Shown piece by piece: positions 9,356-17,100 of a stretch of 64,000 nucleotides of DNA. The position numbers were made by a program, and so were the translations under genes. The notes below the pieces were generated by a model. That model had not been told where the DNA came from and made no database searches. It saw only the letters and a list, made by a program, of their open reading frames with translations. Every line of letters begins with the position of its first letter. Positions within the stretch are counted from its first letter, which is position 1. Source of the DNA: Chryseobacterium oranimense (GTDB taxonomy: Bacteria > Bacteroidota > Bacteroidia > Flavobacteriales > Weeksellaceae); the NCBI RefSeq assembly GCF_025244725.1, contig NZ_CP104203.1, positions 1,426,001 to 1,490,000 of the forward strand, written 5' to 3'.

Positions 9356-9664
9356 ATGATAGAGACTATTAAAGAATATGCATCAAAGAGAATAGACCTT
9401 CTGAAAATTGAAGCTACTGAAAAATCATCTCTTTCTGCAGGGCTCATTACCTACTTTGTAGTGCTGCTAGTTGCTTTTACTTTTTTTATTATCCTTTTCA
9501 ATTTTGGAATAGCATTTCTTATCGGCAAGGCGCTGGATAATACATCTTACGGCTTCCTGATTGTTGCCGGCTTTTATGTAGTGGTAATGGCATTTATTGT
9601 TGCCTTTAAAAATAAGATTGTCAATATGGTAGCAGATCAGGTTATTAAATTTTTAAATCATTAA
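9356..9664 (+). CDS. Small holin-superfamily III-like membrane protein
   Basis: The 102 residues hold two membrane helices (about 28-55 and 65-90) preceded by a basic, amphipathic segment (IKEYASKRIDLLKIEATEKSS). This matches the layout of YqjE / putative actinobacterial holin-X proteins, a name given by similarity; no phage genes are near and lysis activity should not be assumed. It overlaps nothing and is 4 bp upstream of the next gene, so the two are surely co-transcribed. Confidence 0.75.
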   Translation: MIETIKEYASKRIDLLKIEATEKSSLSAGLITYFVVLLVAFTFFIILFNFGIAFLIGKALDNTSYGFLIVAGFYVVVMAFIVAFKNKIVNMVADQVIKFLNH

Positions 9665-9667
9665 GCT

Positions 9668-10165
9668 ATGGGCAGAAAATACGACAGCATCGAAGAGTTA
9701 AGAAGAAAGAAAAAACTGCTTAAAGGCGAAATTGAAGACCTGGAAAACCTTCTTACTTTTAAAAATACGAAAGAAAGCCTGAGCGCATTCACAAACGGTC
9801 TTACCGACCAGTATCTTCAGGAAAAAGTAGATGACGACGGTGATGAGAAAGTAGTTCTCCGAAAAGATGTTATTGCCAGACAGCTTACCTCCGAGGTAAA
9901 AGATATGTTCATCAATAAACAAACGGCTGTGGGAATTGCAAGTACTGCATTAGGCGGGAATGTCACGGATAGCCTTATAAAGCTTGGAATCACGGCTTTG
10001 GTGGGCAACTATGCTAAAAAGAATATGAAAAGCCCCAACTGGAAGAAAAAACTTCTGGGTGCGGCCATGATCTACCTCGCTCCTATTGCCCTTAAATATG
10101 TGAGAAAGAAACTTGAAGTATACCAGAAAAACAAAAGCGTTTCGAGTCTGGAGCAGCTTATATAA
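9668..10165 (+). CDS. Uncharacterised helical protein in the ytxH/yqjE-like unit
   Basis: Product of 165 residues, starting with a charged coiled-coil (EELRRKKKLLKGEIEDLENLL, about 7-30). A short hydrophobic, glycine-containing stretch (TAVGIASTALGGNVTDSLIKLGITALVG, about 80-107) and a second hydrophobic helix (LLGAAMIYLAPIALKYV, about 127-143) follow. I do not recognise a named domain. The position four bases behind a YqjE-like gene suggests a role at the membrane with it, comparable to YqjK in enterobacteria; this is inference from context only. Confidence 0.8.
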   Translation: MGRKYDSIEELRRKKKLLKGEIEDLENLLTFKNTKESLSAFTNGLTDQYLQEKVDDDGDEKVVLRKDVIARQLTSEVKDMFINKQTAVGIASTALGGNVTDSLIKLGITALVGNYAKKNMKSPNWKKKLLGAAMIYLAPIALKYVRKKLEVYQKNKSVSSLEQLI

Positions 10166-10174
10166 AATTTTTAT

Positions 10175-10276
10175 AGACGTCAGATATTAGACATCAGATT
10201 TCAGATATATTAGTTAGGTGATCAATTTCACATACAGTATTAAGTCTGAAATCTGATGTCTGAAATCTAAAAGTCT
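10175..10276. repeat. Long imperfect inverted repeat between convergent genes
   Basis: Two arms of about 31 bases (10175-10205 and 10245-10276) are nearly complementary, separated by 39 bases. The arms are built from repeated words such as AGACATCAGATTTCAGA. The right arm runs into the stop codon of the trmH-like gene. The element sits exactly between converging genes and could act as a two-way terminator or be a dispersed palindromic element. Confidence 0.75.
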
Positions 10277-11000
10277 ATTTAGAAAACAATTGCCCAAGTA
10301 TAATTCCTGCTGCCATAGAAACATTCAGACTTTCTGTTGACTGGGATTTTCCGAACCTTGGGATTGTAATGCATTTTTGAAGCAGCTTCTCCGTTTCCGG
10401 TCTCATTCCGTTTCCCTCGTTACCAAGGATAAGATTAAGTTTTCCCGGCTTTTCAAAAGTATATATATTTTCCCCTTCCATATCCGTTCCGATGTTTATA
10501 TTCTCCGTTGTTAAAAGATATTCCACAAGATCAGTATAAATAATGTTTACTCTTGTGAAAGAACCCATTGTAGCCTGGATTACTTTAGGATTGTAAACAT
10601 CTACAGTATCTTCGCTGCAGATGATCTGTTCTATTCCAAACCAGTCGGCCAACCGTATAATCGTACCGAGGTTGCCCGGATCCTGGATCCCGTCAAGAAC
10701 CAGCTGAATATCCTTCTCCTCTTTTTTTCCTTCTTCAGGGAGGTAACAAACTGCTACAGAATCTTTAGGCGTTTTAAGGAAACTGATTTTTTTCAGCTCA
10801 TTTTCAGTGATCTGGATAACGGGTGCATCTGTCCGGTCCAATTTTTGCGGATCGGTAGAAAATATTTCTTTAACTTTAAATTTAGATTCAGAAAGTTCAC
10901 AAATGATTTTATTACCTTCAACCAAAAACAAATTGTATTTTTGTCTGAACTTCTTTTTATCTAAAGACTGTAAAATTTTTATTGTATGAGCTGTAAGCAT
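10275..11000 (-). CDS. TrmH/SpoU family RNA 2'-O-methyltransferase
   Basis: Methylates the ribose 2'-OH of an rRNA or tRNA nucleotide using S-adenosylmethionine; the target cannot be told. The 241 residues begin MLTAHTIKILQSLDKKKFR, the usual start of this subfamily (substrate-binding domain residues 1-90); six further codons to 11018 are possible but not conserved-looking. SPOUT motifs follow: LDGIQDPGNLGTIIR near 105-120, LILGNEGNGMRPE near 192, and IPRFGKSQSTESLNVSMAAGIIL near 215, which form the trefoil knot and cofactor site. It is head-to-head with tamL, and the two coding regions overlap at their 5' ends. Confidence 0.92.
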   Translation of the reverse strand: MLTAHTIKILQSLDKKKFRQKYNLFLVEGNKIICELSESKFKVKEIFSTDPQKLDRTDAPVIQITENELKKISFLKTPKDSVAVCYLPEEGKKEEKDIQLVLDGIQDPGNLGTIIRLADWFGIEQIICSEDTVDVYNPKVIQATMGSFTRVNIIYTDLVEYLLTTENINIGTDMEGENIYTFEKPGKLNLILGNEGNGMRPETEKLLQKCITIPRFGKSQSTESLNVSMAAGIILGQLFSK

Positions 11001-13589
11001 TATAAGAATTCTCCTCAAAAATATTATAAAATTATCTCATTTGCAACATTTGTTGGTCTCCTTTATGCCTGCAGTACAACTAAAAAAGTTCCGGAGGGTG
11101 AATATCTGCTTACCAAAAACAACTTTAAGTTTGAAGATAAGAAAGAATCCTTCGATGAAGAACTGAAAGATTACGTACAGCAGAAGCCCAATAAAAAGCA
11201 GCTTCTTTTCATGCCTTTGAGTTTAGGATTCTATAATATGGCCAATCCTAAATATGATACTTTACTCAACGAATACATGACGTACCCGAGTGAAATGAGA
11301 AATCAAAAATTAAGAGATTCTCTTTTCCTTAAATATGATATGAAAAGCAGTGTAGGAAAAACACTTTTCATGGACCGTTTGCTGCACAGCTGGGGAACTC
11401 CACCGGTGATCCTGGACCAGACTAGAAGTGAAAAAAGCGCCGAGTCTATCGAAAAAAGACTTGTTTACCGGGGCTTCTGGGATGCCAAGGTTGATTTCAA
11501 ACATGCTATTGATTCTGCATCCAAAAAAGCAGCCGTTAATTATTTCATCAGGCACAATGATCCTACCTACATTAAAGATTATTACTATAATATTACAGAC
11601 CCTACCGTAAAAGGTCTTTACTGGCAGAAACTCGATAAAAGCCTTATCCGGTCCGGACAGAGGCTGGATCAGACCGTTCTTGAGAAAGAAGTGACCCGGA
11701 TCAATGATATGATGAGGGAAAACGGATATTATAGATTTAACAGTTCGAATGAAGAGATTTATTTCGTGGCAGATTCCCTGAAAAGTAAAAAACAGGTGCC
11801 TCTTACCCTGGAAATCCATAAAGACTCTGCCGACCACCCTTATAAAGTAGCAACCATAGGAAATATTGATGTTGCCATTGTTAATGAAGCCGGTGATTTT
11901 CCTAAAAATACGGTTAAAGACAGTTTAAGAAGAATCAGATTCCATAAAATGGACGACAGCTACAAAACGTCTTCCTTATGGAGAGCTGTGATTGTAGACC
12001 ACAAAAAAGTCTATGACCAGAAAGCCCTTGATCTTACCAAAAGAAATTTTATTGCCATGAATAATTTCAGTATTCTGAAAGCAAGGGATTCTTTAAGAAG
12101 AGGAGGCGTTACAGCACCTAATGACAGTATCGTAGATGTACTGTATGTACTGAAACCGCTTCCGAAATACGAACTTAAGCTGGGAACAGATATCAACTAC
12201 TCACAGATTCTTAATCTTGGAGTATCCCCTTCTGTAGACCTTACCACAAGGAATGTTTTCAGAGGGGCAGAAAACCTTTCTACCAGCATTTCGGGAACAT
12301 TCGGTTCCATCAGAAGTACAAAGAATATTGATAAAAGAGAACTTGCCTACGAAATTTCGGCGCAGGCTTCTCTGAATTTCCCAAGGCTTCTCCTGCCATT
12401 TAATTATTATAAGCTTCTTCCCAAAAGATATACCCCGATCTCTTCTATTATTTTAGGAGCTTCATTACAGAATAATATCGGCTTAGGAAGGGTAAACTTC
12501 AATACGGGACTGAATTACCAGGCGAATGTAAATGACCAGGTGTCACACAGACTTACCCTTTTCAATACACAGGTCAGTCTTACGAAAAATAAGGATGCTT
12601 ATTATGATTATTTTGCCAATGATGAGATCATCAGGAGAGATGTGTTTGCCGGATATTTTGCCAGTAAACCGCCGGAACTTCAGCAACAGTTTAATTCCGG
12701 ACAACTTAGCATAGATGATGTTTCTGAATTAATCCTGGGAGATACAGCTTACCTTCAAACACTGGATAAAAGAGGCCAGGACCTTATTTTAGCGTTTATG
12801 GGATCGCTTGTTAATAAAGACAGACAGACTCAGGATGTCCTTATTTCTTCTATGATTTATAATTTTGTGTATAGTGAGATCGGTAAAAAAGATTATCCCA
12901 ATGCATTCTATTTTAATGGTAAAGTAGAGCTTGCAGGTAATATTTTAAGCATATTCAATCAGAAAAGAGATGCCGGAGGTGTTGTAACAAGTCCGCAAAG
13001 AACTATTTTCGGGATTCCTTATGCCCAGTTTGTGAAATTTGACATCGATACCCGAAAATACTTTAAATTTAATGGCAATCAAACCTTAGTTTTAAGACAG
13101 TTCATAGGACTTGGAATTCCATATGGGAACTCTACCGGTATGCCTGTAATTAAATCGTATTTCAATGGTGGATCAAATGATATCAGAGCCTGGGTGGCAT
13201 TTGGAGGGCTTGGTCCGGCAGATTCTCAGGTCGATGAAAGAGTCCGAACCTATATGACCAGCAACGTAAAACTTACCACGAACATAGAATACAGGATTCC
13301 TTTTAATGATATGTATGAAGGCGCCCTATTTACAGATATCGGAAATACATGGAGCCTTAAAAACTACAATGACGGGTATGGAGATGAATTTAAATTCAAT
13401 AAGTTCCTGGGACAAATGGGGATCGGCAGCGGATTTGGATTAAGGGTAAATGTCGCTTACATTACGTTCCGACTTGACCTTGCCTATAAGATCTACGACC
13501 CAAACAAGCCTGATGGCGACCGATGGAGATTTAAAAATTTCCAGCCTTTTAAACCAACATTGAATATCGCATTCGGATATCCTTTCTAA
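10986..13589 (+). CDS. tamL: TamL-like BamA/TamA superfamily outer-membrane lipoprotein
   Basis: An 867-residue outer-membrane protein with a lipoprotein signal (LLYAC, cysteine 29), POTRA-like domains in the N-terminal half (about 100-400) and a C-terminal surface-antigen (D15-type) barrel from about 430. Barrel hallmarks are GGSNDIRAW near 730 (the conserved substrate of the lid strand) and a last strand ending in aromatic F. Lipidated TamA relatives of Bacteroidota are called TamL and act in outer-membrane assembly. The start at 10986 is required, since no later methionine precedes the lipobox. Its first 15 bases overlap the divergent trmH-like gene, and its stop codon overlaps that of the convergent SanA-like gene. 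Confidence 0.9.
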   Translation: MSCKHYKNSPQKYYKIISFATFVGLLYACSTTKKVPEGEYLLTKNNFKFEDKKESFDEELKDYVQQKPNKKQLLFMPLSLGFYNMANPKYDTLLNEYMTYPSEMRNQKLRDSLFLKYDMKSSVGKTLFMDRLLHSWGTPPVILDQTRSEKSAESIEKRLVYRGFWDAKVDFKHAIDSASKKAAVNYFIRHNDPTYIKDYYYNITDPTVKGLYWQKLDKSLIRSGQRLDQTVLEKEVTRINDMMRENGYYRFNSSNEEIYFVADSLKSKKQVPLTLEIHKDSADHPYKVATIGNIDVAIVNEAGDFPKNTVKDSLRRIRFHKMDDSYKTSSLWRAVIVDHKKVYDQKALDLTKRNFIAMNNFSILKARDSLRRGGVTAPNDSIVDVLYVLKPLPKYELKLGTDINYSQILNLGVSPSVDLTTRNVFRGAENLSTSISGTFGSIRSTKNIDKRELAYEISAQASLNFPRLLLPFNYYKLLPKRYTPISSIILGASLQNNIGLGRVNFNTGLNYQANVNDQVSHRLTLFNTQVSLTKNKDAYYDYFANDEIIRRDVFAGYFASKPPELQQQFNSGQLSIDDVSELILGDTAYLQTLDKRGQDLILAFMGSLVNKDRQTQDVLISSMIYNFVYSEIGKKDYPNAFYFNGKVELAGNILSIFNQKRDAGGVVTSPQRTIFGIPYAQFVKFDIDTRKYFKFNGNQTLVLRQFIGLGIPYGNSTGMPVIKSYFNGGSNDIRAWVAFGGLGPADSQVDERVRTYMTSNVKLTTNIEYRIPFNDMYEGALFTDIGNTWSLKNYNDGYGDEFKFNKFLGQMGIGSGFGLRVNVAYITFRLDLAYKIYDPNKPDGDRWRFKNFQPFKPTLNIAFGYPF

Positions 13590-14203
13590 TCCGGAGAAAT
13601 TCCCAATATAAAGTAGACTACAGCAATCACTCTGGCAAGTATTTCCCGGATCTGGTTTCTGTAGTAGCTTTCGGGCTTTGTAACATCCTGAGCATCGAAT
13701 CCAAGAGCATTCATATTATTATTTCTTGCAAAAAACAATGCACGGAGATTATGGAAGCCCTGTGACACAATAATCACATCTTTCTTTTTATAGACGTCTT
13801 TACAGCGCAGAATGCTTTTATATGTATTAAAACCTTTAGGGTCTTCTATGATGATATCTTCCGGAACACCTTCCTGATTCACCAGGTAATTCTTCATGGC
13901 AGCAGGCTCGTTGTAACCTTTACTTTTCTCTCCGCTTACAATAATTTTTTTGATTTTACCGTGATGGTAAAGGAGCGCAGCTGCATCCATTCTTTTCGTA
14001 AAATAAGGATTGGATTGTCCGGATCTCATCTTTGGTGAAGTTCCCAGCACAAGAGCTATTTCCCGGGGCGGAATTTTAGAGATTTTGGTGTAGGTTCGCC
14101 CGTTGGTAAGCCCAAAAACCCAGGCATTGCAAAGGCATATCAGCAGAATTCCTATTTCTGCCAATACAAAACCCAAGTTAAATATGTTCCTGATGATTCT
14201 CAA
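13586..14203 (-). CDS. SanA/YdcF-like DUF218 (ElyC family) protein
   Basis: The 205 residues contain one N-terminal membrane helix (about 9-30) and a DUF218 domain, with ALVLGTSPK near 50, an IIVSGEKSKGYNEPAAM segment near 87 and IIVSQGFHNLRALF near 147. SanA-like proteins affect envelope barrier function and vancomycin sensitivity in E. coli by an unknown mechanism. The gene overlaps its upstream partner (PaaE-like reductase) by four bases, ATGA style, implying translational coupling. Its stop codon overlaps that of tamL on the other strand. Confidence 0.88.
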   Translation of the reverse strand: MRIIRNIFNLGFVLAEIGILLICLCNAWVFGLTNGRTYTKISKIPPREIALVLGTSPKMRSGQSNPYFTKRMDAAALLYHHGKIKKIIVSGEKSKGYNEPAAMKNYLVNQEGVPEDIIIEDPKGFNTYKSILRCKDVYKKKDVIIVSQGFHNLRALFFARNNNMNALGFDAQDVTKPESYYRNQIREILARVIAVVYFILGISPD

Positions 14204-15324
14204 CTAAGATCAAAGTTAAGCTTTATTTTCTTACTTTTTACAATGGACATGCAAGCTAATATTTTCCCTTGTCTCTCTTCTTTTTCCGTCAGGTATTCAT
14301 TTTCAAGAAGTTCCACTTCACCTTCTTCAAGATAGCACTCGCAGCTGCCGCAGATTCCGGATTTACATGAATAAGGTACCGGAAAATTCTGTATCAGAAG
14401 CTGTTGCAGGATCTTTTCTTTATTATCAGGAAGATGGGTTTCATAGTCTTTTCCAAGTATTTTAAAGGCAACCTCTATATTTTCAATCAGTGGAAATTCC
14501 TTTTCTACAGGATAGATATCATCATTATATTCTTCAAAAAGCTCAAAATGAATGTTCTTTTTCGGAATCCCATGATGATAGCAGGCATTAGCCAATGATT
14601 TGATCATCTCTCCTTTTCCACATATCAGTACTTCATCTACCGCATCCCAGATCGTAGATTCCTCATCGGTATCATCCAGATGCAGAATCTGATTAATGAT
14701 CAGATTCAGTTTCTTTTCATCCAGTCGCCCGAAGAAAAACCGGTCAGCCGTTTTTTCCTGTGAAAAGAAATAGAAAATCTGAAGCCTCTCGTCATAGATT
14801 CTTGCAAGATTGTCAAGCTGTTCTCTATAGATAAGCTCTTCGGAACTTTTATTTCCAAAAAACAGAAAAAGTCTGGTACGCGGTTCTGTATGAAGAATAT
14901 TCTTAAAATGACTCAGGATCGGGGTAATTCCTATTCCTGCTGCAAATGCAACAATCGTTCTGAATTCGCTCGGTTTGGAAACCAGTGTAAATCTTCCGGA
15001 AGGTTCTCCCACCATCAGCTCATCTCCAACATGATAATTTTTAAACAGCTCTGAAGTAGCCCCTTCAGGCGAATTCACCTTTATTCCAAGGGAAATTTTT
15101 TTCTCGTAAGGTGCCGAAGTCATTGAATAATCATTAATAACTTCCCGGCCATGAGCAATAAATTTTATGCTGACAAACTGTCCTGCTTCGAAACTGAAAT
15201 TCTCCTGCAAACTCCCGGGAACCTCGAATTCCAGAGAAAAAGTATTTTTGGTCAGTTGTTCCTTTTTCGCTATTTTTAACGGATGAAACTGTATCAGTTT
15301 CCCTTTATAGATTTGTTGTTCCAT
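14200..15324 (-). CDS. PaaE-like 2Fe-2S flavoprotein reductase
   Basis: An electron-transfer protein of 374 residues with three domains: FAD-binding (about 10-115), NAD(P)H-binding (about 120-255, with AAGIGITPILS) and a C-terminal plant-type ferredoxin domain (about 285-374) with cysteines in the pattern CKSGICGSC followed by a distant CMS. This is the layout of PaaE/PaaK, the reductase of phenylacetyl-CoA epoxidase, but no paaABCD genes are nearby, so the partner is unknown. The usual RxYS flavin motif reads NDYS here. It is the first gene of a two-gene unit with the SanA-like gene and is divergent from the thioredoxin gene 32 bp away. Confidence 0.88.
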   Translation of the reverse strand: MEQQIYKGKLIQFHPLKIAKKEQLTKNTFSLEFEVPGSLQENFSFEAGQFVSIKFIAHGREVINDYSMTSAPYEKKISLGIKVNSPEGATSELFKNYHVGDELMVGEPSGRFTLVSKPSEFRTIVAFAAGIGITPILSHFKNILHTEPRTRLFLFFGNKSSEELIYREQLDNLARIYDERLQIFYFFSQEKTADRFFFGRLDEKKLNLIINQILHLDDTDEESTIWDAVDEVLICGKGEMIKSLANACYHHGIPKKNIHFELFEEYNDDIYPVEKEFPLIENIEVAFKILGKDYETHLPDNKEKILQQLLIQNFPVPYSCKSGICGSCECYLEEGEVELLENEYLTEKEERQGKILACMSIVKSKKIKLNFDLS

Positions 15325-15356
15325 ACTTCAATTCAAAAATAGTCAAAAAATAATTT

Positions 15357-15917
15357 ATGAAGAAGATAATTTTATCCGCGCTTGTTTTCACTGCTCTTTA
15401 CAGCTGCAAAAAAGAAGGTCAGAAGACAGACGGTACAACTGTGGCAGACTCAGTTTCCGTTACAGACCATACAGCATCTGCAACGGGAGCTTATACTTCC
15501 AGGGAACTTTCTCCGGAAAATCTTGGAAAATATTTAGCTCAAAAAAATGACACTTTATATGTGACCAATTTCTTTGCCACATGGTGCGGACCTTGTATGA
15601 GAGAGATCCCTCATTTTAAGAATAAAATGGAGGAACTAAAAGGTAAGCCGGTAAAATTTACATTCATCAACCTTGATGATAAATCCGAATGGAATACCTC
15701 TGTAAAAACATTTGCACAGGAAAATAATCTTGCGAAAGACATTATTCTGTTAGATGGCCAGAAACTGGACGCTACATTCTTCAGTAGTAATTTCAAACAA
15801 TGGGACGGCGGGTCAATTCCTTTTACTTATTTGAGAAAAGGCGACAAAACCGATGAATACCTGGGAATGATGACAGAAGAAGTATTGAACTCTAAAGTTG
15901 ATGCCCTTTTAAAATAA
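15357..15917 (+). CDS. TlpA-like thioredoxin-fold lipoprotein
   Basis: Lipoprotein (signal ending in SC, cysteine 17) of 186 residues with a thioredoxin domain from about 55. The active site ATWCGPC is near residues 74-80 and a cis-proline segment (GGSIPFTYL) near 155. Such periplasmic proteins reduce or oxidise disulphides during envelope protein maturation or cytochrome assembly. It is 22 bp ahead of an iron-type ABC permease and probably shares its transcript. Confidence 0.9.
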   Translation: MKKIILSALVFTALYSCKKEGQKTDGTTVADSVSVTDHTASATGAYTSRELSPENLGKYLAQKNDTLYVTNFFATWCGPCMREIPHFKNKMEELKGKPVKFTFINLDDKSEWNTSVKTFAQENNLAKDIILLDGQKLDATFFSSNFKQWDGGSIPFTYLRKGDKTDEYLGMMTEEVLNSKVDALLK

Positions 15918-15939
15918 AACATCCAGATTCTTTCTGACT

Positions 15940-16911
15940 ATGTCGAAAAAATTCAAAATCCTGTGTTTACTGTTGGCGGCTGCTATAATTCTTACTGTAG
16001 TCATCAACCTGAATACAGGATTTTTAAGTTTAAATTTTCAGGATTTTTTTCAGGATTCTGCTCAAAGCCAGATCGCTGAAATCCGCATCAACAGAGTACT
16101 GGTAATGCTTCTGGCAGGGATATCAATTCCTACGTCCGGATTTCTGATGCAGGAATACTTTCAGAATCCCCTGGCTGGCCCTGATATTTTAGGAATCACC
16201 TCTGTAGCCAGCTTATCTGTAGCATTTTATATTTTCTTTTCTCATGACTTCCTGATTCCGGAGTTTTTACAGAACAGTTTTCTCAGTCTTTCAGCTATTG
16301 CAGGAAGCTTTGTTTTAATGCTTGTTCTGCTTTCCATGTCAACTAAATTCCAGGACAAATCTTACCTTATTATATTTGGATTCCTTGTTTCAGCATTTGC
16401 CGGTGCCATTGTTTCGTTACTGCAGTTTTATGCGGAAAATCAAAGTCTGAAAAACTATATTTTATGGTCTTTCGGAGCTAATAATATGGTGACAAGGAAT
16501 CAGATTTATGTATTATCCATCCTTGTTTTCGTGGGAATTTTCATTTGTTTTAAAACCATAAAGCCACTGATCGGAAATTCATTGGGAACTTCCTATGCAC
16601 AAAGCTTAGGGGTCAATCTCAATCAGCTGAAGGTTCTGATCATTGCAGCCTCTTCTTTGCTTTCGGCTTCTATTACTGCTTTTCTGGGACCTATTTTATT
16701 TATCGGGATTATTGTTCCTCATTTCTGCAGGTTAATCTATAATCCGTCCAAATTATGGCAGCAGTGGATCCTGAATATGTTTCTCGGAATGCTGATCATG
16801 ATGCTTTTCTCTATAGTTGCAGAAAAAACACAGATCCCTATGAATGTAATAAGCTCTGTATTTGGTATCCCGGTAATTTTAATGATGCTTTTGAAACAGA
16901 ATAAAGTTTAG
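15940..16911 (+). CDS. FecCD-family iron/siderophore ABC transporter permease
   Basis: Inner-membrane permease of 323 residues with about nine hydrophobic helices. Recognised by INRVLVMLLAGISIPTSGFLMQEYFQNPLAGPDILGI near residues 47-85 and GTSYAQSLGVNL near 215, where the cytoplasmic coupling helix binds the ATPase. The family imports ferric siderophores, haem or cobalamin. The ATPase gene follows on the same strand after a 189-bp spacer with a long palindrome. No substrate-binding protein gene is in the neighbourhood. Confidence 0.92.
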   Translation: MSKKFKILCLLLAAAIILTVVINLNTGFLSLNFQDFFQDSAQSQIAEIRINRVLVMLLAGISIPTSGFLMQEYFQNPLAGPDILGITSVASLSVAFYIFFSHDFLIPEFLQNSFLSLSAIAGSFVLMLVLLSMSTKFQDKSYLIIFGFLVSAFAGAIVSLLQFYAENQSLKNYILWSFGANNMVTRNQIYVLSILVFVGIFICFKTIKPLIGNSLGTSYAQSLGVNLNQLKVLIIAASSLLSASITAFLGPILFIGIIVPHFCRLIYNPSKLWQQWILNMFLGMLIMMLFSIVAEKTQIPMNVISSVFGIPVILMMLLKQNKV

Positions 16912-16998
16912 AGGTCAATGTCAATAAGTCAATGGGCAATTGTGAATTTAAATGCGTTACTCATCCAATAAAGCATAACAATAATTAAGTTCTGCTCG

Positions 16999-17049
16999 AT
17001 CTGCTAAATCTGCGAGCGTATATTTCTTTCTCTCGCAGATTTAGCAGAT
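16999..17049. repeat. Perfect 18-bp inverted repeat between permease and ATPase genes
   Basis: Arms 16999-17016 and 17032-17049 are exactly complementary with a 15-base spacer; the left arm reads ATCTGCTAAATCTGCGAG. There is no T-run, so it is not a standard terminator. It shares words with the element at 46702-46784, suggesting one dispersed palindrome family. It interrupts what would otherwise be an operon of transporter genes. Confidence 0.85.
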
Positions 17050-17100
17050 TTAAAATGGTATTTTTGTAAACAATGCATCTAGGCAATTAATCAGTATCCA

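Noticed and set aside
9356..9664. Phage holin and hence a prophage remnant
   Set aside because: The family name is by similarity only; the neighbours are a YtxH protein and a helical protein and no phage genes are present.
11310..11837. 175-codon minus-strand open frame inside tamL
   Set aside because: A shadow of a well-supported gene.
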